Of a DNA stretch of 64,000 nt, positions 25,157-34,250 are shown one piece after another. Location: contig CBDFNK010000018.1 of assembly GCA_965250205.1 (NCBI GenBank), positions 1-64,000 on the forward strand, given 5' to 3'. The translations under genes and the position numbers were made by a program. The notes below the pieces were generated by a model, which made no database searches, was not told where the DNA came from, and saw nothing but the letters and a program-made list of their open reading frames with translations. This DNA is from JAHZKN01 sp965250205 (GTDB lineage Bacteria > Pseudomonadota > Alphaproteobacteria > Rhizobiales > Hyphomicrobiaceae). Position 1 is the first letter of the stretch, and the number at the start of each line of letters is the position of its first letter.

Positions 25157-27850
25157 TTATGCAACAGATTTTTTTGCAGCAGGCGGACTATAGTTCAACA
25201 CTGGTGCCAGCCAACGTTCAGCCGTTTGCACATCCCAAGACTTGCGCGCTGCATAGTCAGCAACCTGATCACGCTCCACTTTGCCAACGCCAAAGTAGTG
25301 GCTTTCAGGGTGAGAAAAATAGAGCCCTGATACGGAAGATGCAGGCCACATCGCAAAGCTTTCGGTGAGCTTTATGTTGGTTTGCGCTTCGACATCCAAC
25401 AGTTTCCAGAGCGTGGCTTTTTCGGTGTGATCTGGCTGGGCAGGATATCCAGGTGCCGGGCGTATGCCGACATACTTCTCAGCAATCAGGTCATCGTTGC
25501 CAAGTGCTTCCTCTTTGGCATAGCCCCAAAACTCCCTGCGCACACGGGCGTGCATGTGTTCTGCAAGCGCTTCAGCCAGCCGGTCGCACAGCGCTTTAAA
25601 CATGATGCGATTGTAATCGTTAGTCTTATCAAAGTGGGCGTCCAGTGCGACCTCATCGCCAAGCCCGGTAGTGACGGCAAAGCTACCGATATAGTCGGCA
25701 ACGCCACTATCCTTTGGAGCGATAAAATCTGCCAGTGCGGTATGGGCGCGATTGCGGGTCGGGTTACGCGCAATTTGTTGGCGCAACGTGTGCAGCATGG
25801 CGAGCTCATCACAGCGTGCCTCATCGCCAAACACGCGAATATCATCGCCAACACTTTCTGCGGGCCAAAAACCAATCACGGCATTGGCTGTGACCCAGTT
25901 TTCATCGACCATACGTTTGAGCAAGGCTTTAGCATCGGCAAATAATTTTCGCGCTTCAGCGCCAACTTTATTATCATCGAGAATGCGCGGATAACGTCCG
26001 GCCAATTCCCAGGTTTGAAAGAACGGTGTCCAGTCAATGGTGTCGACTAAATCTGCAAGCGCATACTCTTTGAATGTTTTGGTGCCAAGGAAATTGGGTT
26101 TTGTTGGCTCAGTGGACGACCAATCAATCTTAAATCTGTTGGCACGTGCATCTGCCAAGCTAATGCGTTTCTTTTTGAGCTCTGCAGCTAGGTGCTTAGT
26201 GCGCACCGTTTCATATTCTTCTCGAATGGACTGAATGTAAGGCCTGCTGTCTTTGTCTGACATGAGCTTTGACACCACGCCGACCGCACGGCTGGCATCA
26301 AGCACATAGATCGCTTGCCCTTTGTCGTAGTTAGGATTGATTTTAACGGCCGTGTGAACCCGGCTTGTGGTGGCGCCGCCGATCAACAATGGGCAGTCAA
26401 ACCCTTCGCGCTCCATTTCAGCGGCCACAAAACACATTTCATCAAGGGAAGGCGTGATCAGCCCCGACAATCCGATGACATCAACCTCTTCCTTTTTGGC
26501 TTCTTCAAGGATTTTGGCGGACGACACCATCACACCAAGGTCAATCACTTCATAGTTGTTACACTGCAAGACAACGCCAACAATGTTTTTGCCAATGTCG
26601 TGGACATCGCCCTTCACCGTCGCCATCAAGATTTTTCCAGCAGCAGGTTTGCTCTCAAGACCAGAGCGCTTTTTTTCTTCTTCCAGATAAGGTTGCAGAT
26701 GAGCCACCGCCTGCTTCATGACGCGGGCACTTTTTACCACCTGCGGTAAGAACATTTTGCCCTCACCAAACAGATCGCCAACGACATTCATACCGTCCAT
26801 CAGCGGGCCTTCGATAACTTCGAGCGGTTTATCTGCGTCTTGGCGTGCGAGTTCGGTATCTTTTTCAATAAATTCGTTGATACCGTGTACCAGCGCATGT
26901 GTGAGGCGCTCATTGACCGTCCCTTCGCGCCACGTGAGGTCTGCTTTTGATTGGCGAACGCTGCCATCGCCTTTAAATCGTGGCGCGGCCTCCAGCAGTC
27001 GTTCTGTACCCTCATCGTTGCGGTTTAAAATGACATCTTCGCACAGGCCGCGCAGTTCTTCTGGAATGTCATCATAAAGCGTCAGCTGACCTGCGTTGAC
27101 GATGCCCATGTCCATGCCTGCCTGAATGGCATGATAGAGGAATACAGAGTGCATCGCCTGGCGCACCGGCTCATTGCCACGAAATGAAAACGACAGGTTC
27201 GATACACCGCCTGAAATGTGGACTAGGGGCATTCGTTTCTTAATTTCACGCGCAGCATCAATAAACGCGATGCCGTAACCATTGTGCTCTTCAATGCCGG
27301 TTGCAACCGCAAAGACATTTGGATCGAAGATAATGTCTTCCGGTGGGAAACCGACCTTCTCGGTCAAAATCTTGTAGGCGCGTTCGGAAATCTCAACCTT
27401 GCGCTCGGCCGTTTCCGCCTGCCCCATCTCATCAAACGCCATGACCACCACCGCGGCACCGTAAGCACGCACCTTGCGCGCCTGCTCAAGAAATGGCTCT
27501 TCGCCTTCCTTCATTGAGATGGAATTGACGATGGCCTTCCCCTGCACGCATTTCAAGCCAGCTTCGATGACACTCCACTTGGAGCTATCAATCATAATTG
27601 GCACGCGCGAAATATCTGGCTCTGACGCGATGAGACTAAGAAATGTCTCCATCGCTTTTTCGGAATCGAGCAAACCCTCATCCATATTGACGTCAATAAT
27701 CTGCGCTCCAGACTCAACTTGTTGGCGCGCCACGGTTAACGCAGCAGGATAATCATCCGCCTCAATGAGTTTGCGAAATTTGGCAGATCCGGTGACATTG
27801 GTGCGCTCACCGACGTTGACAAATTGCTGGGCAGCACTGGCGGTGGTCAT
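25157..27850 (-). CDS. metH: Methionine synthase, C-terminal half (folate, cobalamin and activation modules)
   Basis: The 897-residue polypeptide carries the methyl-THF-binding domain at its start (VNVGERTNVTGS), a cap domain (about 310-400), the B12-binding domain with KGDVHDIGKNIV (the DxHxxG cobalt ligand) near 415, and the AdoMet-binding activation domain with RPAPGYP near 830. The homocysteine domain is missing and is encoded separately just upstream, so methionine synthase is split into two chains. Together they methylate homocysteine with methyl-THF via cob(I)alamin in the cytoplasm. Last gene of the ArsR-metF-metH operon; 68 bp separates the halves. Confidence 0.95.
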   Translation of the reverse strand: MTTASAAQQFVNVGERTNVTGSAKFRKLIEADDYPAALTVARQQVESGAQIIDVNMDEGLLDSEKAMETFLSLIASEPDISRVPIMIDSSKWSVIEAGLKCVQGKAIVNSISMKEGEEPFLEQARKVRAYGAAVVVMAFDEMGQAETAERKVEISERAYKILTEKVGFPPEDIIFDPNVFAVATGIEEHNGYGIAFIDAAREIKKRMPLVHISGGVSNLSFSFRGNEPVRQAMHSVFLYHAIQAGMDMGIVNAGQLTLYDDIPEELRGLCEDVILNRNDEGTERLLEAAPRFKGDGSVRQSKADLTWREGTVNERLTHALVHGINEFIEKDTELARQDADKPLEVIEGPLMDGMNVVGDLFGEGKMFLPQVVKSARVMKQAVAHLQPYLEEEKKRSGLESKPAAGKILMATVKGDVHDIGKNIVGVVLQCNNYEVIDLGVMVSSAKILEEAKKEEVDVIGLSGLITPSLDEMCFVAAEMEREGFDCPLLIGGATTSRVHTAVKINPNYDKGQAIYVLDASRAVGVVSKLMSDKDSRPYIQSIREEYETVRTKHLAAELKKKRISLADARANRFKIDWSSTEPTKPNFLGTKTFKEYALADLVDTIDWTPFFQTWELAGRYPRILDDNKVGAEARKLFADAKALLKRMVDENWVTANAVIGFWPAESVGDDIRVFGDEARCDELAMLHTLRQQIARNPTRNRAHTALADFIAPKDSGVADYIGSFAVTTGLGDEVALDAHFDKTNDYNRIMFKALCDRLAEALAEHMHARVRREFWGYAKEEALGNDDLIAEKYVGIRPAPGYPAQPDHTEKATLWKLLDVEAQTNIKLTESFAMWPASSVSGLYFSHPESHYFGVGKVERDQVADYAARKSWDVQTAERWLAPVLNYSPPAAKKSVA

Positions 27851-27918
27851 GGCTTCTCATTTCCGAATTGGTTGTTGGTGGGCAGCGCATGCAACGCTGA
27901 ATACAGGCGTTGACTGCG

Positions 27919-28980
27919 CTAGCCATGCACGAACGGTTCAAGACCGGAGAGCCTCAGTTTCGGTGCGATTTCTGGAACGGTGCGCGGTGCATAATCAGAA
28001 ACATGCTCGGCAATGGCGCGGATGTGTTCAGGCGTCGAGCCGCAACACCCTCCAACTAAATTAAGCAAGCCGTCTTGAGCCCAAGATTCCAGTGCAGCGG
28101 CCATATCTTCTGGATCTTGATCGTATTCACCCATCTCGTTGGGCAGTCCCGCGTTGGGATAGGCTGAAATTCGAACGTCAGCAATGTTGGAAAGTTCCGC
28201 GAGATAAGGGCGCATCAATTCAGCACCAAGCGCGCAATTAAGACCAACGGAAAACGGCTGGAGATGGCTGATGGAATACCAAAAGGCTTCGGCTGTTTGG
28301 CCGGAAAGTGTGCGTCCTGATCGATCGGTAATCGTGCCGGAAATCAAAATGGGAACTCTTGTGCCCTTTTCCTCGAACGCTTCAAGCGTTGCAAAGCCAG
28401 CGGCCTTGGCATTCAAGGTGTCGAAAATGGTTTCGATGAGAATAGCGTCAACACCGCCCTCCAACAGCCCTAAGACTTGCTCCTTGTAGGCTTCTCGTAG
28501 TGTGTCGAAGTTGACATTGCGAAACCCAGGATTGTTGACGTCCGGCGAAATCGACGCGGTACGGTTTGTCGGACCAACCGCACCAAGGACAAAACGCGGC
28601 CGATCAGGCGTTTTACTCGACCAAGTATCTGCCGCTTTGCGCGCGATCTTGGCGGCTTCGACATTGATTTCATAGGACAGCTCTTCCATGCCATAGTCGG
28701 CCATGGAAATGGTCTGCGCATTAAACGTATTGGTTTCAACCAAATCCGCGCCAGCTTCAAAGTAGGCACTGTGGATGTCATAGACGATTTCAGGTTGGCT
28801 GAGTACCAACAAATCGTTGTTGCCTTTAACATCCTGGCCCCAATCCTTGAACCGCTCTCCACGATAACCTGCCTCATCCAACTTATGGCGTTGGATCATT
28901 GTACCCATGGCCCCATCCATAATCAGAATGCGGTTTTGGGCGGCTTGTTCGAGCGCTTTTGCGCTGTCGTTACTCTTCAT
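27919..28980 (-). CDS. Methionine synthase, homocysteine S-methyltransferase half
   Basis: The 353-residue chain is the N-terminal module of MetH, binding homocysteine through zinc: ligand Cys in VGLNCALGAELM and the Cys pair in GGCCGSTPEHIRAIA. It ends before the pterin domain, which begins in the next gene. The open frame extends to 29088, but residues before MKSNDSAKAL are Arg-rich and unlike the family; a GGGAG lies about ten bases upstream of ATG 28980 (ATG 28986 is also possible). Such a split is known in several alphaproteobacterial lineages. Confidence 0.92.
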   Translation of the reverse strand: MKSNDSAKALEQAAQNRILIMDGAMGTMIQRHKLDEAGYRGERFKDWGQDVKGNNDLLVLSQPEIVYDIHSAYFEAGADLVETNTFNAQTISMADYGMEELSYEINVEAAKIARKAADTWSSKTPDRPRFVLGAVGPTNRTASISPDVNNPGFRNVNFDTLREAYKEQVLGLLEGGVDAILIETIFDTLNAKAAGFATLEAFEEKGTRVPILISGTITDRSGRTLSGQTAEAFWYSISHLQPFSVGLNCALGAELMRPYLAELSNIADVRISAYPNAGLPNEMGEYDQDPEDMAAALESWAQDGLLNLVGGCCGSTPEHIRAIAEHVSDYAPRTVPEIAPKLRLSGLEPFVHG

Positions 28981-29059
28981 CGTCATTTTCTCCCTGGCGC
29001 GCGCGCCGCGTAATGGCACCACCCGCCTCAGACGTTTGTTTGTTTCAGCAGTTGACCGT

Positions 29060-29995
29060 TTAACCCGCAGCTTTGTGAGTTGTTGCAAGAGGCGCCGTCT
29101 TCAAGGGGCGCAGGCCAAGTAAATGACAGATCGCATAGACGAGATCGGCCCGATTGAGCGTATAGAAGTGAAAAGATTTGATCCCTTCATCAACCAAACC
29201 CATAACTTGTTCCGTTGCAACAGCCGCTGCCACTAGGTGTGATGTGCTTGGGTCTTCCTCCAAACCTTCAAACCGGCGGGCCAGCCAGGCCGGTACATTT
29301 GAACCGGCACGCACAGCAAAGCCTGCCACCTGGCGGAAGCTATGAATCGGCACAATGCCCGGCATGATCGGCACCCAGATGCCTGCGGCGCGCGCCTGTT
29401 CCACAAAACGCAAGTAGTGCGTGTTATCGAAACAAAACTGCGTAATGACTCGATCTGCGCCAGCATCGACTTTGGCCTTGAGGTTTTCGATATCTGCGCT
29501 GACCGTTTGGCTTTCGGGATGCGTCTCCGGATAGCCTGCAACCGAGACCTCAAATTTGGCAACCTTCTTGAGACCCGCGACCAAGTCAGCCGCATTTTCA
29601 TAACCACCGGGGTGGGCCCGATAGGCAGTACCTGGTCCCTCCGGTGGATCGCCGCGCAGCGCAACGATGTGGCGCACGCCCGCATCCCAATAGTCCTGGG
29701 CCACTTGGTCGACTTCTTCCTTGCGCGCATTAACGCAGGTGAGATGCGCAGCAGGGCGCAATCCCGTCTCATTGACAATACGCGCAACCGTGTTGTGCGT
29801 GCGCTCACGCGTTGAACCACCAGCCCCATAGGTCACGGACACAAATTCTGGACAAAAAGGCTCCAAGCGACGGATGGCGGACCACAAGTTCTGTTCCATC
29901 TTGTCATTCTTCGGCGGGAAGAACTCAAACGAGACATCTATTTCGCCGGCGCCAAGCAGGCGACTTTTTCGTTCTGATGGTGGTGGCGGTGTCAT
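29060..29995 (-). CDS. metF: Methylenetetrahydrofolate reductase
   Basis: MetF reduces methylene-THF to methyl-THF, the methyl donor for the methionine synthase encoded downstream. The roughly 311-residue TIM-barrel flavoprotein shows SFEFFPPKND near the start (catalytic Glu), FVSVTYGAGGSTRERT, ALRGDPPEG and RVITQFCFDN. The ATG at 29995 overlaps the stop codon of the preceding regulator by four bases (ATGA), so the two are translationally coupled; the longer frame to 30073 would be an artefact. Confidence 0.95.
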   Translation of the reverse strand: MTPPPPSERKSRLLGAGEIDVSFEFFPPKNDKMEQNLWSAIRRLEPFCPEFVSVTYGAGGSTRERTHNTVARIVNETGLRPAAHLTCVNARKEEVDQVAQDYWDAGVRHIVALRGDPPEGPGTAYRAHPGGYENAADLVAGLKKVAKFEVSVAGYPETHPESQTVSADIENLKAKVDAGADRVITQFCFDNTHYLRFVEQARAAGIWVPIMPGIVPIHSFRQVAGFAVRAGSNVPAWLARRFEGLEEDPSTSHLVAAAVATEQVMGLVDEGIKSFHFYTLNRADLVYAICHLLGLRPLKTAPLATTHKAAG

Positions 29996-31014
29996 CGTTG
30001 CATCTCCTCGCCCGTTGCTGCGATTAATTTCGCAGCCCCTTGGCCTTTGGTCTTGGGTTGTTCTGCCGTCCACAGCGTAACGGTCAGCTTTTGATCATTT
30101 GACGTGTCAATTGGTTTTAAGGTCGTGGCATCAAAGTGCTGCAAACCAGCAGCTTTGCACCAAGACCGCATGTGCTGATCGGAAATTCCCAAGCGTTCAT
30201 GGGCATGGTCGCGGCGCAAAAATTCAAGATCATGCGGGGCGAAATCAACAACCAACAACCGTCCGCCTGGTGCCAGGATACGTGCGGCCTCCTGAAGGGC
30301 ATGACTTGGTTCAGAAAGATAATGCAATACCTGATGCATCACGACGCCGTCTGCTGCTTGATCCGGCAACGACAGATTGTAAAGGTCGCCATGTCGAACC
30401 TCGGCGTGATCGAGGCTGGCTGCTGCCAGTTTTGAGCGCGCATACGACAACATGGTCTGGTTGAGATCGAGCCCCAGGCCACGGTGATAGGCATCAGCAA
30501 AAATTTCGAGCACGCGACCGGTACCGGTGCCAAGGTCAACGAAGAAATCAAAGGGTCCAGTGCCGAGCGAGGCACGCATGGCATCCTCAACCGCCTTTTC
30601 CGGTACATAGAGGGTTCGGATTTCATCCCATTCGCCAGCGTGATCTTCGAAATAGCGCTGCGCGTTGTCTTCACGTTCGCGCTTGAGTTTCTGCAAGCGC
30701 TCATGATCACGCGCCAAAGTTGGATCATCGCCCGCCACAAGATCAAGCACGCGGCGCACCACGGTGCCGCCTTCAGAGCGATCTGATACGTGGAAGTAAA
30801 CCCAGCTGCCCTCACGGAAGCGTTCGATGAGACCGGATTCCACCAGCAATTTGAGATGACGCGATATGCGCGGTTGGCTCTGCGACAGGATTTGGGTCAG
30901 GTCTTTGACGTTAAGCTCTTCGGCCGCCAGCAGCGTGAGGATGCGCAGGCGCGTAGGCTCAGCTGCTGCCTTCAGCGCCGCCACCAGATCATTGCTTGGA
31001 AGTTTATAGGCCAC
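29992..31014 (-). CDS. ArsR-family regulator fused to a SAM-dependent methyltransferase
   Basis: The 340-residue protein has an N-terminal ArsR winged helix (about 8-95; LTQILSQSQPRISRHLKLLVES is the recognition region) and a C-terminal class I methyltransferase domain with the SAM motif FVDLGTGTGRVLEIFA near 148. No metal-binding Cys cluster is visible in the HTH part, so it is unlikely to sense metals; a domain that binds SAM or SAH fits control of the methionine cycle. It leads an operon with metF and both metH chains. A 16-bp palindrome sits in its own promoter (31043-31058), suggesting autoregulation. Confidence 0.9.
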   Translation of the reverse strand: MAYKLPSNDLVAALKAAAEPTRLRILTLLAAEELNVKDLTQILSQSQPRISRHLKLLVESGLIERFREGSWVYFHVSDRSEGGTVVRRVLDLVAGDDPTLARDHERLQKLKREREDNAQRYFEDHAGEWDEIRTLYVPEKAVEDAMRASLGTGPFDFFVDLGTGTGRVLEIFADAYHRGLGLDLNQTMLSYARSKLAAASLDHAEVRHGDLYNLSLPDQAADGVVMHQVLHYLSEPSHALQEAARILAPGGRLLVVDFAPHDLEFLRRDHAHERLGISDQHMRSWCKAAGLQHFDATTLKPIDTSNDQKLTVTLWTAEQPKTKGQGAAKLIAATGEEMQR

Positions 31015-31042
31015 TACGCCCTCTCAGTTGGTGGGACACCAT

Positions 31043-31065
31043 ATAAAGATATCTTTATGTGTCAA
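31043..31065 (-). promoter_or_regulatory. Promoter with palindromic operator in its spacer
   Basis: On the minus strand a perfect -35 box TTGACA (31060-31065) is followed after 16 bp by TATGGT as a -10. The spacer is the palindrome ATAAAGATATCTTTAT (31043-31058). It lies 29 bp upstream of the regulator's start. A repressor bound there would block RNA polymerase, and the ArsR-type product of the first gene is the obvious candidate. Confidence 0.7.
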
Positions 31066-31508
31066 GCTAGAATTCGAGGCTTTCCCGCGTGGGCGCACCG
31101 CATGTTGAGTGCCCAGGCCCTGTTTAAATTGTGCTGAAAAAGTACCCGGACACCCAATGCCCGGCTCAGGAGTGCTGGCGCGGCTTTTTGGCTCAGACCT
31201 GACGATACACCACCGTGGCCGTCTCGGGCCCAAGCCACCTTGAGCTTCTCGTTGCCGTCGCAGCCCTGCAGAGATGTTCACTCCTCCGCAATCCTCGCAT
31301 TTTTTTTTAGAGTTTTTGGCCCGACCGTCCCAATTTGGTCGTCACGCGGGCATAACACCGCTGCACCAGGGATCGGGGGACGACGAGAGCTGAGGCGCTA
31401 AGTTTTGACGCCACTCACTCATCGTGCTCAGTATCTTTTCAATTGGACGGATGCGGTAAAATCCAGTCCCAAATGTTTGTCATTTCAGGTGCCGAGGAGC
31501 TGGTACTC
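31066..31508. other. Gene-free stretch, nothing identified
   Basis: Between the divergent methionine operon promoter and the MlaC-like gene I see no convincing gene. A run of nine T at 31300-31309 is present, without a clear hairpin. I looked for 6S, SRP and RNase P RNA cores and for SAM/SAH riboswitch-like structure and found none that I can support. Confidence 0.4.
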
Positions 31509-32114
31509 ATGTCGATAGTGTTTTCGTCAGCAAACTTGCAGCACAAGATCGCTCACAGCGTCACCGTGCTTGCAATGGCCATTGTTGTTGCCACCACCGC
31601 TTCTGCAACCCCAGCGCGTGCGGAATCACCAGGTAAGTTCATGCAACGCGTTGCCAACGAACTCATCCGCGCCACCCAATCAGGATCATCGGCTGCGATT
31701 GGCAAAGTCATCACTAACTATGCAGATGTTTATTCCATCGGCCTCAGCGCTCTTGGAAGTTATGCGCCACGGCTCAAGCGCTCTGATCGCTCAGCCTATC
31801 ACCGCGGTCTCACGCTGTTCGTGGCACGCTATGCTGCCAAAGAGTCGTCCAAGTACCGGGTCGTTAGAGCTGTCATGGGCGGGGTATCAAAGGGCGGCCG
31901 CAACGTATTTTATGTCGACAGTCGAGTCTACATGCGTGGCGGGCAAACCTATGATGTGCGCTGGGTGATTTATAAACGTGGCAGAAGTTACAAAGTGCGT
32001 GATGTAGAAGTGGTTGGCCTGCGGGCTTCCTCCTTCCTCGATACGTTGTTTCAGAAATATATTGGTGAAAACGGTGGCAACCCACGCACCCTTGTGACCG
32101 CACTGAATAAATAG
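31509..32114 (+). CDS. MlaC/Ttg2D-family periplasmic phospholipid-binding protein
   Basis: A 201-residue exported protein with a signal peptide (about 1-36, ending TPARA) and the MlaC/Tol_Tol_Ttg2 domain: FMQRVANELIRAT, then DVYSIGLSALGSYAPRL, FYVDSRVYMRGG, YDVRWVIYKRGRSYKVRDVEV and LRASSFLDTLFQKYI. The family shuttles phospholipids between outer and inner membrane. No mlaFEDB genes are nearby. ATG at 31509 chosen (GAGGAG upstream); a longer frame begins at 31443. It lies just before the exosortase pair, 173 bp apart, and may or may not be linked to it. Confidence 0.85.
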   Translation: MSIVFSSANLQHKIAHSVTVLAMAIVVATTASATPARAESPGKFMQRVANELIRATQSGSSAAIGKVITNYADVYSIGLSALGSYAPRLKRSDRSAYHRGLTLFVARYAAKESSKYRVVRAVMGGVSKGGRNVFYVDSRVYMRGGQTYDVRWVIYKRGRSYKVRDVEVVGLRASSFLDTLFQKYIGENGGNPRTLVTALNK

Positions 32115-32287
32115 TCACCTCCACAAGTTGCACGCACATCTCGCGCTTACCCCTGTCTGGCGTCCGCATATAAGAGATCTATTAACGTCTGTAGTGGAAT
32201 ATTGCGACCATGTCGGCGCTCCTCTGGCTGAAGCTGGAGGTGCCTTTTGGGCTTGTCCAGAAGGCTTTACGACGGTTGGATCCTTCC

Positions 32288-33118
32288 ATGTCCTCATCCA
32301 CAATCACTGCCCATGAAAGTCCGGGACAAGCCACACGCGATGTATCCGTGGGTTTTATTCCGGTTATCCTTTTACTCGGCGGAGTGATTAACGGGTTCGC
32401 TGTCCGGGTTGTGGAATCCATTCGCCTCAACGGCGTGGACACGCTGCTGTTTGGAATTTCGCCATTTGAACTGATCGCCGCCGGCGTTGCAGCACACCTT
32501 TTGATCACGACTGCACGCACATCAGACTTTCGTCCTGGCTGGCCTGAGGCTGTTGTACTTATCCTGTTCTTGTTACCGAGCAGTACAGTGGCATGGATTG
32601 GGGTCACGCTTTATGGTGCTTGGCGCGCCTATCATGTCCGCGGCGAGGAACGCGTTGGCGCCGTTTTGTTTAGCGCACTTGGTATGACCGCACTTTGGGC
32701 GTCGGTGTTTATGAACTGGTTGGCGGCACCTATCACCACCGTGGAAGCGCATCTGGTGACCAGCCTCCTTCATATTCTGCGCGACGACGTCTCGGTATCC
32801 GCCAACCTGATGGGCGTTATCGGCGGCCATCAGGTTCTGCTATTGCCGGCCTGCGCCAGCGCTTACCTGATCCCCAAAGCCATCGTTGCCCTTGCCGCCC
32901 TAACCGTATTCATGGGCGCCAAATTAGAACTGCGGTGCTTTATTAAGCTCGCACTTTCAACTGTGGTGGTTTTGACGCTGCTCAATTGGGTGCGGCTGGC
33001 CATTATGACGATGTCTTACGAGCTCTATGAACTTGCACACGGCCCGATTGGTGCAAATCTGTTTGATCTCACACAAACAGCGATCATCATTGCAGCCGGA
33101 ATGTGGGCCAGCCGATGA
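32288..33118 (+). CDS. Divergent exosortase/archaeosortase-family transpeptidase
   Basis: A 276-residue polytopic protein (302 if the ATG at 32210 is used) with about seven or eight membrane helices. Its C-half has the exosortase catalytic triad in correct order and spacing: Cys in LLPACASAYL, Arg in LLNWVRLAIM (NxxR) and His in AHGPIGANLFD. The usual CSG is CAS here. Exosortases cleave short C-terminal sorting signals of exported proteins at the inner membrane. Its stop overlaps the next gene (ATGA), and two small proteins with sorting-signal-like ends follow within 1.4 kb. Family call is from the triad; it is not close to any named subtype that I can identify. Confidence 0.75.
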   Translation: MSSSTITAHESPGQATRDVSVGFIPVILLLGGVINGFAVRVVESIRLNGVDTLLFGISPFELIAAGVAAHLLITTARTSDFRPGWPEAVVLILFLLPSSTVAWIGVTLYGAWRAYHVRGEERVGAVLFSALGMTALWASVFMNWLAAPITTVEAHLVTSLLHILRDDVSVSANLMGVIGGHQVLLLPACASAYLIPKAIVALAALTVFMGAKLELRCFIKLALSTVVVLTLLNWVRLAIMTMSYELYELAHGPIGANLFDLTQTAIIIAAGMWASR

Positions 33119-33630
33119 GCAGTACGCCAACACGTGCCAAGATATTTCTCGTCCTCAGTATCCTGGTTCTGACAATCGCGCTTGGCGGCAAAGTGCTGCG
33201 CTATGCCAAGCCGCCGCCGCGTATGAACCTCTCATTTGATGAGCGCTTAACAGAGTTTGTTCAAGCAACCGGGTGGCAACGCCAAGCGCCAGCGCCAAAC
33301 GCGGAAAACAAAGCGGTACAAATTATCACATTCACCAAAACCCAATGCACCCATCCTCTGCGGATCAGCATCGTTGGCACAACAAGTGGGTTGGAAAGTT
33401 ACTTGCGCCAGAAGTTCGGTGATGACATTGCGTTCGTCCAGCATGGCACCGTCCGAGACCATCCAAGCTTGCTACGATATCAACTTGTTGGCATATGGCG
33501 AGGTGCCAAAGCGTTTTTGTCTGGTAGATCTAGCGCTGCGCGCGAACCGATCCTGGCGATCATCCCTGCGCCACCGACCAACGCACAGCGATGCGGGGGG
33601 CCACCTGCAGCCGCCTGGCACCAACTGTAG
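33115..33630 (+). CDS. Membrane-anchored partner of the exosortase, unknown
   Basis: A 171-residue protein with one N-terminal membrane helix (about 9-31, IFLVLSILVLTIALGGKVLR) and a periplasmic domain of about 110 residues (TEFVQATGWQRQAP, AVQIITFTKTQCTHPL, LVGIWRGAKAFLSG). It starts four bases inside the exosortase stop codon (ATGA), so both are co-translated. The position recalls the EpsI-like companions of exosortases, but I see no real sequence match and name no function. The C-terminal 30 residues are low-complexity. Confidence 0.7.
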   Translation: MSSTPTRAKIFLVLSILVLTIALGGKVLRYAKPPPRMNLSFDERLTEFVQATGWQRQAPAPNAENKAVQIITFTKTQCTHPLRISIVGTTSGLESYLRQKFGDDIAFVQHGTVRDHPSLLRYQLVGIWRGAKAFLSGRSSAAREPILAIIPAPPTNAQRCGGPPAAAWHQL

Positions 33631-33762
33631 GTTTTGCACGGAAAGTTTTGCAATTGTGACTAAGATCTTAAATCTTTCCTAACTACCGCTTTCTTACTAT
33701 GTCTGTCTGAAAATTGTGCTGTCCCCCCAAACCCCGATGCACAACACCACATGGTGAGCCCG

Positions 33763-34147
33763 ATGACCCTGCGTTCCACACTTTCCATACTCTGTTTCAG
33801 CGCCCTTTGTTTGGTTGCCGTGCCGAGCCCTCGCCAACGCGCAGTTTGGCGGTGGAATTGGAAACAATGGAAATGGTAACGGCAATGGCTTTGGAAATGG
33901 CAATGGTAACGGCGGCGGCGGAAACGGCAACGGCGGCGGCAATGGGAACGGCAACGGCAACGGCGGCGGAAACGGGAATGGAAACAACGGAAATGGCAAT
34001 GGCAATGGTGGGCCAAACGGTGTCCCCCTTCCACTTCTCGGTGGCACCATTCTTGGACAAGCCGTGCTTGCCGGGGGTGGTTTCCTCGTTTGGCGCCGAC
34101 GCAGACGTCAGATGAAAAATTCTGGCATCAGTCAGACCACAAATTAA
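33763..34147 (+). pseudogene. Gly/Asn-rich small protein with C-terminal sorting signal (frameshift in signal peptide)
   Basis: From ATG 33763 the frame encodes a signal peptide MTLRSTLSILCFSALCLVAVP; the expected ALANAQFGGG continues one base out of phase at about 33826. The second part (from 33827) encodes about 50 residues of GNGNGGG repeats, then VPLPLLGGTILGQ, a hydrophobic segment and WRRRRRQ. That is a tripartite motif-helix-basic sorting signal. An extra base (A in CCGAGCC) breaks the join; either sequence error or a real loss. A downstream-only product would begin at TTG 33815 without a signal peptide. Confidence 0.65.
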
Positions 34148-34250
34148 TTTCCTGTTTACGTTTGGCTAACCGCCACACGCTACCCTTGCACAAACTTTTT
34201 GCTCATCGCCTGAGTGCACACGTTCCTTGTCATAAGAACCGGATCTCACA

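Noticed and set aside
31024..31281. 85-codon frame upstream of the methionine operon
   Set aside because: It covers the promoter and palindrome, has an Arg/Pro-biased composition and no ribosome-binding site.
31066..31508. Structured RNA (6S, SRP, RNase P, SAM/SAH riboswitch)
   Set aside because: None of the diagnostic cores could be found on either strand.
33697..34050. Long Pro-rich frames antisense to the Gly/Asn repeats
   Set aside because: They are shadows of the low-complexity GGN repeat; the sense frame has signal peptide and sorting signal.
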